20,666 nucleotides of DNA from an uncultured Eubacteriales bacterium (lineage in GTDB: Bacteria > Bacillota > Clostridia > Oscillospirales > Acutalibacteraceae). The first letter of the stretch is position 1; each line of letters opens with the position of its first letter. Below are positions 6,820 through 13,029 of this stretch, in pieces. Location: positions 1 through 20,666 of the forward strand of contig CAKUBN010000041.1 in assembly GCA_934643185.1 (NCBI GenBank). The letters are read 5' to 3'. Under the pieces are notes generated by a model. The model ran no database searches, was not told where the DNA came from, and worked only from the letters and a program-made list of their open reading frames with translations. The position numbers were made by a program, and so were the translations under genes.

Positions 6820-6889
6820 GAAAGAAGTCAGACTTTTTGCGGATTTTCTGCCTTTTCTCAGTATTTGACAACTTTTTTGACTACCCGTG

Positions 6890-7168
6890 CTAAAACGCCA
6901 CAATAACCCTATACCTCTCATCAAGCACTTCGCCGGTATTGCCCCGCTCATCAAGCTGCCAAGCGGTACGCGCAGAAAACAAGAACACATGCACGTGGTC
7001 GGTATGTACGGCGACGGCATAGACTGCCACGGTCGAAAGCGTTGTACTTGCTTGCTTGTCGTCATATGAAAGCAAAAGCGTCGTGTTGTCGAGGCCATTT
7101 TCAAGCGGCGTGTGCCCTACACGTTCAGCCCAACGGTCAAATTTTGTTCTAATCTGCTCTTTTGTCAT
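6890..7168 (-). CDS. Small hypothetical protein, moron candidate
   Basis: A 92-residue protein starting MTKEQIRTKFDRWAERVG at ATG 7168, with AGAGGG upstream. I do not recognise a family. The first 20 residues look helical and charged; the middle (STVAVYAVAVHTDHVHVFLF) is a beta-like hydrophobic stretch with a histidine pair, HTDHVHV; the end is basic-acidic (VLDERYRVIVAF). No signal peptide or clear membrane segment. It lies between the late-operon terminator and the attachment site, outside the late operon, and has its own promoter. That arrangement is typical of genes expressed from the dormant prophage that may alter the host. The function cannot be inferred. Confidence 0.7.
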   Translation of the reverse strand: MTKEQIRTKFDRWAERVGHTPLENGLDNTTLLLSYDDKQASTTLSTVAVYAVAVHTDHVHVFLFSARTAWQLDERGNTGEVLDERYRVIVAF

Positions 7169-7188
7169 GGCTATCCCTCTTTTGACAT

Positions 7189-7218
7189 ATCATAGCAGAT
7201 TTTTGCAGGCCTGTTCAA
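7189..7218 (-). promoter_or_regulatory. Promoter of the 92-residue gene
   Basis: On the minus strand, TTGAAC (7218-7213), an 18-bp spacer ending TGC, and TATGAT (7194-7189) form a good extended -10 promoter. Transcription would start near 7182, only about 14 bases before the ATG, with the AGAGGG ribosome site in between. Confidence 0.6.
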
Positions 7219-7225
7219 GATTTTC

Positions 7226-7254
7226 CTGACATTTTTGCCGCACCTTTTTATAAT
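7226..7254 (+). promoter_or_regulatory. Near-consensus promoter facing right, toward a terminator
   Basis: CTGACA (7226-7231), exactly 17 bp, then TATAAT (7249-7254) on the plus strand. No plus-strand gene follows; the next element is a terminator 20 bases downstream. It is back to back with the minus-strand promoter of the 92-residue gene, only 7 bp separating the two -35 boxes. Confidence 0.6.
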
Positions 7255-7260
7255 ATGGTC

Positions 7261-7316
7261 GATAAATCCGTTAAGCGCCCCGCGTCAAGTCCTTCCGACC
7301 CGGGGCGCGATTTTTC
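7261..7316 (+). ncRNA. Possible tiny RNA between promoter and terminator
   Basis: A transcript from the plus-strand promoter would start near 7261 and end in the T-run at 7311-7315 after the hairpin, giving about 55 nt: a short single-stranded 5' part and a GC-rich hairpin with an 18-nt loop. No open frame with a ribosome site fits in it. It is proposed only from the promoter-terminator pair; expression is not shown. Confidence 0.35.
7275..7315 (+). terminator. Plus-strand intrinsic terminator
   Basis: The arms GCGCCCCG (7275-7282) and CGGGGCGC (7301-7308) pair and GATTTTT follows on the plus strand. On the minus strand the hairpin is followed by TTAACGG, so it is directional. Its only visible client is the promoter at 7226-7254. 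Confidence 0.75.
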
Positions 7317-7325
7317 TGAAAATAA

Positions 7326-7372
7326 AAAAGGCGCAGAGCCCGCTCGGAAATCCCGGCCGCCCTGCGCCTTTT
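7326..7372 (-). terminator. Terminator of the prophage late operon
   Basis: The arms AAAAGGCGCAG (7326-7336) and CTGCGCCTTTT (7362-7372) pair, with further GC pairing in the loop. On the minus strand it lies 18 bp after the endolysin stop and is followed by TTATTTTC, giving a strong U-tract. Confidence 0.9.
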
Positions 7373-7389
7373 GCTTTATGTATTTACTT

Positions 7390-8103
7390 TTAGACCTTCT
7401 TCACCCAGTCCTTCGCGACCCAGCCGCCGGCTTTGAGACGGCCCCAGCCCTTGGCGGAGCCGGGGCCGCTGCGCTCCTCAACAATCGTATAGCGCAGCGT
7501 GTCCTTGATCTGACCCTGTACACCATAGTTTGTGCCCGGACCCTTGCGGATATTCAGCGGGTCACGGCAGTTTTTGCGGATGAGGTACGGCTTGAAGGTG
7601 CCGGACGCTGCCGGTGTGCTCGCCGTCATATAGCTTTTCACCATGTTCAAAAAGCGCTGCCAGCCCTTGTCGAGCGTGCGGTGCGGACAATATTTGCCGT
7701 CGAAGTCCTGATGCTTCTTCACATGTGAAATATCCCAACCACGTTCCTTCAAAAGCTTTGCGATATACTCTGCGGCGTTCTTTTCGGCTTTATCGAAGCG
7801 CGTGCCGCCCGAAAGCGAATAGCAAATTTCAATGTGAATGCCGTGCGCGTTGCCGTCGCGCTGCCCTGCCGCAAACGCACCTCTGTTCAGCGGGATACCA
7901 ATGACAATCTCTTTGTCATCGACCGCTGCGTTAAACGACGTAGAGCTGTCGTTGCGAATCATATACGCGACTTCATTCGCGGCGGAAGCATCGTTCGCCG
8001 TGTTGTGGACGACAATGTATTTCATATCCTTTGCACAGGATTCCACCGGGACTTTTAGGTCATATTTACGCTTGCTCAAAAGATTTTCGCGGATTGGTAC
8101 CAT
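7390..8103 (-). CDS. Endolysin: N-acetylmuramoyl-L-alanine amidase with C-terminal SH3 domain
   Basis: A 237-residue lysin. ATG 8103 is preferred over ATG 8121 because AAAAGGAG sits seven bases before it, whereas the upstream ATG falls inside that ribosome site. Residues about 25-150 form an Amidase_2 (T7-lysozyme-like) domain with zinc ligands H33 (KYIVVHNTAN), H131 (VKKHQDFDG) and C139 (KYCPHRT). A linker precedes a bacterial SH3 cell-wall-binding domain from about residue 170 (CRDPLNIRKGPGTNYG ... GWVAKDWVKKV). It cuts the amide bond between muramic acid and L-alanine in peptidoglycan and releases virions after the holin opens the membrane. It has no signal peptide, as expected for a holin-dependent enzyme. 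Confidence 0.95.
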   Translation of the reverse strand: MVPIRENLLSKRKYDLKVPVESCAKDMKYIVVHNTANDASAANEVAYMIRNDSSTSFNAAVDDKEIVIGIPLNRGAFAAGQRDGNAHGIHIEICYSLSGGTRFDKAEKNAAEYIAKLLKERGWDISHVKKHQDFDGKYCPHRTLDKGWQRFLNMVKSYMTASTPAASGTFKPYLIRKNCRDPLNIRKGPGTNYGVQGQIKDTLRYTIVEERSGPGSAKGWGRLKAGGWVAKDWVKKV

Positions 8104-8117
8104 TTTTATTCTCCTTT

Positions 8118-8356
8118 TCATTTTTCTTGTGTTTTTTTTATGATGTGAATTAGGTCGGCACGGCCGGATACACTTACGCTGTCGGCGTCGGTAAACAGGG
8201 TGTTCGCACCTGCAAGCGCGGGGATGGGCTGTGCGCCTGCCGCGGTGAAGGGCACAGGCTCTGCAAGTCTGTATGCGACCTGCTGTTTGTATCTGTCAGC
8301 CGCTTTTCCATTTCTTCCAGTTTTAAGTCCGTTTGATAATGAGCGGTGTCTGCCAT
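8118..8356 (-). pseudogene. Small prophage tail-region gene, frameshifted
   Basis: The gene starts at ATG 8356, nine bases after AAAGGA, as MADTAHYQTDLKLEEMEKRLTD. In that frame it then turns into low-complexity sequence ending at 8174. The -1 frame instead reads sensibly to a TGA at 8118-8120: YKQQVAYRLAEPVPF, then GANTLFTDADSVSVSGRAD and LIHIIKKTQEK. Motifs like NT(L/I)(F/Y)TDAD.V.V(S/T)GRAD are familiar to me at the ends of small Firmicutes prophage tail-region proteins. The -1 frame has no start codon of its own. So one protein of about 78-79 residues is split by a shift near 8299-8310. A lost copy of the tandem GACA, a one-base deletion, or recoding at GGAAAAG could explain it. The function of the family is unknown to me. 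Confidence 0.7.
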
Positions 8357-8361
8357 TTTAC

Positions 8362-8463
8362 TCATTCCTTTCGGCAGTGAACCACGAGATACCGGATCGA
8401 GCCGGTGCGCTTTGCCGTATAATTGCCCGGATTGCAGGGCATTTGTATGATTGTCATGCTCAT
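8362..8463 (-). pseudogene. Vestige of a second amidase (N-terminal 29 residues only)
   Basis: A 33-codon frame starts at ATG 8463 behind AGGAG. It reads MSMTIIQMPCNPGNY then TAKRTGSIRYLVVH and ends CRKE-stop. The part up to VVH matches the usual start of Amidase_2 lysins, where a substrate-facing strand leads to the first zinc histidine; compare MKYIVVHNTAN in the intact endolysin downstream. Everything after that histidine is missing, and the frame runs straight into the ribosome site of the next gene. This fits an internal deletion of an extra lysin gene, or recombination debris. A real 33-residue peptide is possible because the ribosome site is good. Confidence 0.65.
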
Positions 8464-8476
8464 TTAAAATCTCCTC

Positions 8477-10027
8477 TTAATAGTTCGTGAACGTGACGGT
8501 AATCTGACTAGAATCGTAACTCCAAGCAGGTTTGGTCGCGCCGTCGATGGAGTAGCAAGCAGAGATTTGAATTACTTCCGCATTGCTCACAGCATACTTG
8601 CCGCTTGAGTTATCTTCGTCTGCGATGCCCACCGCAGTACCGTCAGCAAGATAGCTACGGAAAGACCACTTGATGATTGAATCATCCGTTGTGCTGACAA
8701 CAACCTTTGTTGCCCAAGAGGGGATTTTGATGCCATAGCAAGTGTTGCTCTCACGGTCTGTAAACTGCCATGTATCGCCAACCGTAACCGCTAATGCAAG
8801 ATAACCATTGTCGGCGGTAGGCGCTTTGCCTGAGACAGTGGAATTGTTCCACTTCATGCGTGTACACGCCTTGAGGTTTGCAACAGTTTCCTCTTGCGGA
8901 ACAAACGGTGAATCTTCCGCAAGGTCAACAGGATTTCCGTCTATCATTGCATGACGGAATTGATTTATAAGGGCAATGGAAATACCGCAAGAAATCAATG
9001 CATTCTTACATTTGTTTGTAAAATCATCACCGTCAAGCCCGCTGACATAGGCGTACAGATTCGCAAGGTTGTTGTTGCGAAAACGGGCCGGCCCGGAGAA
9101 ATTAGTGATTTCGTATTCTTTGTCACAGTCAGACTGAGACACACCAAGAACACCGAGCAGGATCCATGTGATTGTTCCCGTGCGGTCTGCTCCGGCTACA
9201 CAGTGATACACAGTCGGAATGGCGCGAATGGCATTTTTCATTAGAAACTCAGCAGCAATTTTGAATTTGCTGATGTTAGCAGAAGAAAAGGCACCATCGT
9301 AATTTCCAATCGGTTGATGCAGATAGGTTACAATGCTGTCAAACGATCTGTTGGCTCCGTCCTCGCTAGTCTCTCGCATATCCAATTCAGCCCTGACGCC
9401 GAGAAGATTTTGGATCATATTCTTGTCAGCCGTTGACATTTGCGTCCCGCCGCCGCTACCAGTAAGTTCAGAACAACGGTAAAGCAGTCCGTATCTGGTC
9501 GTGCCACCATCGCAAGTCCAGCCGCCGATGTCTCGCATATTCTTCAACGTCTCGCCGTAAATTACGCGCACCTTGCCGGAGGCCGACACGCTGCCGAAGC
9601 TTGAAACCCTGCCGCTGCTCACGACGGCATAGTCTCCGATTTTCTGCGGCTGATAGTTGTAGAGCGTTTTCGTCCCCGCGCTCGCGGCCTCCTCGTTGAC
9701 CATCCCAACATTGGACTGCCGGAGCACTCCCGCGCTGAGAACAGCGTCAACGCCATTAGGCCTGCCAAGATTTGCGTCAAAACGGCGCGTGTACGGATCA
9801 ACCGACGATGACGAATAGTCGGAAGTATAAGTTACGCCGCTAACAAACGCTTGAATTGCGGGATTGTTGAAATTATATGTTTTATTGTCCGCGATTCCAC
9901 CGCCGGAAATGCTCCCAATTGCCGCAGCCATCTCTCCAATTTTGTATGTGCTCGCCTCGCCGTTCTTCTCTCGGATAGCACTTGCAATCGCCTGTACGGA
10001 GGCTTCGTCATACAGTTTTTTTGCCAT
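8477..10027 (-). CDS. Tail-type protein with an internal tyrosine-phosphatase domain
   Basis: A 516-residue protein starting MAKKLYDEASVQAIASAIRE; GGAGGTG precedes the ATG, which overlaps the upstream TGA. Residues 1-45 (VQAIASAIREKNG ... IGEMAAAI) are a module common at the start of Firmicutes prophage tail-fibre proteins. About 150-365 is a Y_phosphatase3-type phosphatase (PF13350-like): NMRDIGGW (163-170), YGLLYRCSEL (179-188), AELDMRE with possible acid D216, and the P-loop HCVAGADRTG (C276, R282) followed by WILLGVLGVSQSD; it ends FRHAMIDGNP. About 380-516 is beta-rich (APTADNGYLALAVTVGDTW) and may be a binding domain. The family hydrolyses phosphotyrosine or phosphoinositides. No signal peptide. 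It sits between the collagen-like tail protein and the endolysin. Base composition falls inside the phosphatase part. Catalysis and virion location are inferred. Confidence 0.85.
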   Translation of the reverse strand: MAKKLYDEASVQAIASAIREKNGEASTYKIGEMAAAIGSISGGGIADNKTYNFNNPAIQAFVSGVTYTSDYSSSSVDPYTRRFDANLGRPNGVDAVLSAGVLRQSNVGMVNEEAASAGTKTLYNYQPQKIGDYAVVSSGRVSSFGSVSASGKVRVIYGETLKNMRDIGGWTCDGGTTRYGLLYRCSELTGSGGGTQMSTADKNMIQNLLGVRAELDMRETSEDGANRSFDSIVTYLHQPIGNYDGAFSSANISKFKIAAEFLMKNAIRAIPTVYHCVAGADRTGTITWILLGVLGVSQSDCDKEYEITNFSGPARFRNNNLANLYAYVSGLDGDDFTNKCKNALISCGISIALINQFRHAMIDGNPVDLAEDSPFVPQEETVANLKACTRMKWNNSTVSGKAPTADNGYLALAVTVGDTWQFTDRESNTCYGIKIPSWATKVVVSTTDDSIIKWSFRSYLADGTAVGIADEDNSSGKYAVSNAEVIQISACYSIDGATKPAWSYDSSQITVTFTNY

Positions 10028-10755
10028 CAGTATTCCACCTCCGTTCCGTCCGGTAGCGCCGCAAGCACGTTGTTTACGATCTCCTGCTTATCGGCTGCCG
10101 TCCAATAGTCCTTGCCTCTGACAGGGGTCTTGCCCGGCGCTCCGGTATTGCCGGTATCGCCTTTGTCGCCCTTGTCGCCTTTCGGACCCTGTGCTCCGGT
10201 AGCACCTGTGTCACCCTTTGGGCCAGTTGCGCCGGTGTCTCCCTTATCGCCTTTTTCTCCAGCTGGGCCGACCGGGCCGGTGTCGCCTTTATCGCCTTTC
10301 GCACCCGTAAACTTGCCTACATCGGCATCGTCACGCACGCTTTGGGCAAGCTTCTCGGCGGCGTTTGCGGCAAGCATGAGCTGCTGTACCACGTTCGGCG
10401 TAGGCTCGGCGGGTTCTGTGCCGCTCGCACCAGAGGACGGCGCCACCTTGTACAGTACGTCGGCCGCAATCTGTCGCACGCCCTCTTTGTAGCCCGCAAA
10501 TACGATCTCGCCCATGCCTTTTGCCGCTGTGGCTTCGGCGGGCACGTCAATTTGATTGTCCGCCCCGACGCGCACCTGCACCGCATCGCCCACCGGCGGG
10601 TGGAACGTCGCGATAATATCGTATTCCGCCCACACACCTTCGCGGACAACGCTCAGCATCTCCATGCCGTAGCTGCCTGCCGTGCCGAGCTGCAAGAGCT
10701 GCTCATCGCAATGCGCAGCATATTGCTTGAGCGTGATCTCATGGTTATTTTTCAT
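10027..10755 (-). CDS. Collagen-like prophage tail/baseplate protein
   Basis: A 242-residue protein. ATG 10755 is preferred over ATG 10761 because AAAGGAG is nine bases before it and only three before the other. The N-terminal part (about 1-90, GVWAEYDIIATFHPP, VRVGADNQIDVP) is beta-rich, as in baseplate adaptor proteins. Residues 118-147 include VVQQLMLAANAAEKLAQSVR, a helical linker. Then come 19 uninterrupted Gly-X-Y triplets (151-207, for example GDKGDTGATGPKGDTGATG), a collagen-type triple helix. The end, GKTPVRGKDYWTAADKQEIV, is a cap module seen in many phage tail proteins. It is likely a trimeric fibre or adhesin. The start overlaps the holin gene's end, so translation is probably coupled. 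Confidence 0.88.
   Translation of the reverse strand: MKNNHEITLKQYAAHCDEQLLQLGTAGSYGMEMLSVVREGVWAEYDIIATFHPPVGDAVQVRVGADNQIDVPAEATAAKGMGEIVFAGYKEGVRQIAADVLYKVAPSSGASGTEPAEPTPNVVQQLMLAANAAEKLAQSVRDDADVGKFTGAKGDKGDTGPVGPAGEKGDKGDTGATGPKGDTGATGAQGPKGDKGDKGDTGNTGAPGKTPVRGKDYWTAADKQEIVNNVLAALPDGTEVEY
10135..10305 (-). repeat. Collagen-coding tandem repeat (9-nt period)
   Basis: Nineteen codon triplets encoding Gly-X-Y run without interruption. Many units are close copies (Gly-Asp-Lys, Gly-Asp-Thr, Gly-Ala-Thr), so the DNA is repetitive and could change length by slippage. Confidence 0.85.
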
Positions 10756-11197
10756 CCGCATCGTCTCCTTTGCTTACAGTGTTTTTCAATCTTTCCAAAA
10801 TCTTTTTGAGCCGCGGAAACCCCGGCACACCAATGGCCGCGAGGTTCTCGAGGATTGAGATCAGCTCGTTGATAATCAGCCAGATCGCAACAAGCAGCCC
10901 GCAGAACAGCTCAATGTGCAGGTCAATGCCCGCCTGTACCAACGCCCCGCGCAGGAGATAATCTACGCCCGCGCCGACTGCCACCATCGCCATGTAACTG
11001 AGCTTTTTCAGAATACCCTTGATGCCGATGCGCGAGCTGAGCTGCGCCGTCATGTAGGCTTTGATCATGCCCGTGACGTAATCGATCACCATCATGCACA
11101 GCAGCACGAGCACCGGCGCGGCCAGCTGCCCGCAGTATGCCGCGACCCCCGCCCCAACGACTGCCGTTACGGATTTAAGTACAGTTGCCTTGTTCAT
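10745..11197 (-). CDS. Phage holin (Cph1/holin_4_1-type)
   Basis: A 150-residue membrane protein with an ideal AAGGAGG five bases before ATG 11197. Hydrophobic segments lie at about 11-45, 66-85 and 95-115, and the motif IDYVTGMIKAY (38-48) is typical of the toxin-secretion/phage-lysis holin family found in Clostridia. The C-terminus is short and highly charged (RLKKILERLKNT ... DDADEK), as usual. It makes holes in the cytoplasmic membrane at a set time so the endolysin can reach the wall. Unusually, the endolysin is not next to it: the collagen-like and phosphatase genes and two gene remnants lie between. Confidence 0.93.
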   Translation of the reverse strand: MNKATVLKSVTAVVGAGVAAYCGQLAAPVLVLLCMMVIDYVTGMIKAYMTAQLSSRIGIKGILKKLSYMAMVAVGAGVDYLLRGALVQAGIDLHIELFCGLLVAIWLIINELISILENLAAIGVPGFPRLKKILERLKNTVSKGDDADEK

Positions 11198-11211
11198 TTT
11201 TGCCTCCTTTA

Positions 11212-13029
11212 TTATTTTGAATAAAAATTATAATCCACGGTGCCGAAATTTATTTCGCCGCCGCCCAGTGCAAAATATTTACCTGTCGCATATTCGGGCA
11301 GGCCTACCGCATTTACTCTCGATGTATTGTAGATATGGCAAAGCACAATGCCGACCGAATTAGGGTGCTGCGTGCCAATGCACAGCGGCATATATTTATC
11401 CGGGTAGGCTTTGCACACCCAAATCAGCCACTGCTTAAAGTATTCGGATCCACTTGATCCGGAGAGCCCTAATGTGTCACAGGTAATGCGTGGCACAAAA
11501 ACGATTGGATTAGATGACGCATCATCTCGATCAACCGGAGTATAACTATCGGCTTGCATTGTACCCCGTACACGCATATTAAGGTTAACGTCAAACCACC
11601 CTTTAAGTTCCGCGACTTTGCCGATGGCTGCGCCCAGATTGCCAAGGAAAGAGAGCAGCACGCTTTTAGTCGGCACCGTGTAGGAAAGCGTGATCGTGTT
11701 GAACTTGTCCTTCACAATCACAAGCACGTCATACGTTTTCGAGGTGCTGATCGCGCCGTCACCAACGATTTCCTTCTGGCCGTTCGTGACCGCTACAGCC
11801 GAGCCGTAGCTGCCGGCAGACTGCTGCTTATACTGCGTGGTGATCGTCAGCGTATTGCCTGTAATGGCGCTGTACGAGGCGTTCACTTCCACAGCGTAAT
11901 ATGTGCCGACGTTCTTGGCCGTGCCGCTCGCGTCGCAGCGATATACCCTGCAGCTTGACACGCCCGGCTTATTGTAGGAGATGACTTTGATCGTGCACGT
12001 CGTTTGGGATGAACGACCGCGGGAGTCGGTAACCGTCGCGGTAAACGTGATTTCGCCCGCCGCCTGCAAAACAGCTGTCGTAAGCGCTTCATTCGCCGAT
12101 GACGCACCGCCGCCGGAAATTGTATAGGATTTGATCGTGCTGCCATATGCGCCCGCTGCGCCGGATAAGCTCACGGCTGCCTTGCCCATGCCTCGAACGA
12201 ACTGCCCCGTGCCGCTGGTGTCCTCCGTTACGGCCACGGTAAGCTTGCCCGCACTCGGCACCACGCTGCTTGGTACTGTGAGCGTAATACCGACCGACTT
12301 TGTGCCGAGCAATGTGCCATTTGCGTCGAAGGTATCGCAATAAACCGTACCGATGCCCGATATTGCTGAAGGAATTTGTTTGGCTAAATCGAGCGACGGT
12401 GTCCACGTCGCACCAGTCGAAACACGCTCCGCTATGGCAACACCTTCCTCGCCAAAAGCCGCCCAGATATTGTGCGTGTATGAACTGTTGACCGCCGGCG
12501 TCGAAATCGTCACGGCTTTGCCCATCTCCACGGTTCCGTCGCTAAGCGTCGGCTGCGTTGCGGGCTCCTGCCACGTGACTTCAAGCGATGCCGCAGACCA
12601 CTTGAAGTAATCGTCCGTGCCGGTGTTATAAATACAGAAGGTATCGTTTCCGGCGGCAATTAAACTGGCTAAAAATGCAACATCATACGATGACGTGTTG
12701 CTATACATGCTGCCGGCTATACTGCCGATCTGGCTGCCTTTTCTGTGTCCGGCGCCCGCAGAGGTATTTATGCCGCCCTGATACTCGGAAGCATAAAACA
12801 CCGCCGTCTTGGTTTTCCATGCGCCATTGCCTGCATCTTTCGCCGTGACCGTGATTTTCGCACTGTTGATGATCTTGCCCTTTAAATTGGACAAGCCCGG
12901 AAAATATAGCACACCGGTGCGGTTGCCGCCTGCACCCGTCCAAGTGCCTTGGCACGCGGTTCCTTCGTTCGCCCATCCGTAAGTAGGATCGTAGTAATTC
13001 AGCTGCGCCTTATATGTGTTTTGAGGCAT
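11212..13029 (-). CDS. Tail fibre/receptor-binding protein with DUF859-like region
   Basis: A 605-residue protein. Its ATG shares one base with the Tal stop (TAATG). Residues 1-170 form a beta-sandwich-like module (NYYDPTYGWANEGTACQGTW, GVLYFPGLSNLKGKIINSAK) that resembles carbohydrate-binding domains at the start of such proteins. About 170-490 is a run of Ig-like strands matching the DUF859 siphovirus family (FVRGMGKAAVSLSGAAGAYG, TFTATVTDSRGRSSQTT, YKQQSAGSYGSAV). The segment FLGNLGAAIGKVAELKGWFDV near 470-490 is a conserved hinge, and the remainder (about 500-605) is probably the receptor-binding tip. It most likely recognises the host wall. The C-terminus is the part expected to vary between related prophages. 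Confidence 0.85.
   Translation of the reverse strand: MPQNTYKAQLNYYDPTYGWANEGTACQGTWTGAGGNRTGVLYFPGLSNLKGKIINSAKITVTAKDAGNGAWKTKTAVFYASEYQGGINTSAGAGHRKGSQIGSIAGSMYSNTSSYDVAFLASLIAAGNDTFCIYNTGTDDYFKWSAASLEVTWQEPATQPTLSDGTVEMGKAVTISTPAVNSSYTHNIWAAFGEEGVAIAERVSTGATWTPSLDLAKQIPSAISGIGTVYCDTFDANGTLLGTKSVGITLTVPSSVVPSAGKLTVAVTEDTSGTGQFVRGMGKAAVSLSGAAGAYGSTIKSYTISGGGASSANEALTTAVLQAAGEITFTATVTDSRGRSSQTTCTIKVISYNKPGVSSCRVYRCDASGTAKNVGTYYAVEVNASYSAITGNTLTITTQYKQQSAGSYGSAVAVTNGQKEIVGDGAISTSKTYDVLVIVKDKFNTITLSYTVPTKSVLLSFLGNLGAAIGKVAELKGWFDVNLNMRVRGTMQADSYTPVDRDDASSNPIVFVPRITCDTLGLSGSSGSEYFKQWLIWVCKAYPDKYMPLCIGTQHPNSVGIVLCHIYNTSRVNAVGLPEYATGKYFALGGGEINFGTVDYNFYSK

Noticed and set aside
6808..7104. 98-codon minus-strand frame overlapping the 92-residue gene
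   Set aside because: It has no ribosome site, extends into the tRNA fragment and is rich in Cys, Ser and Arg without structure; the 92-residue frame has promoter, ribosome site and better composition.
8174..8365. 63-residue protein from ATG 8365 as a normal gene
   Set aside because: The ribosome site abuts ATG 8365 directly and fits ATG 8356; the second half of this frame is low-complexity while the -1 frame carries recognisable conserved sequence.
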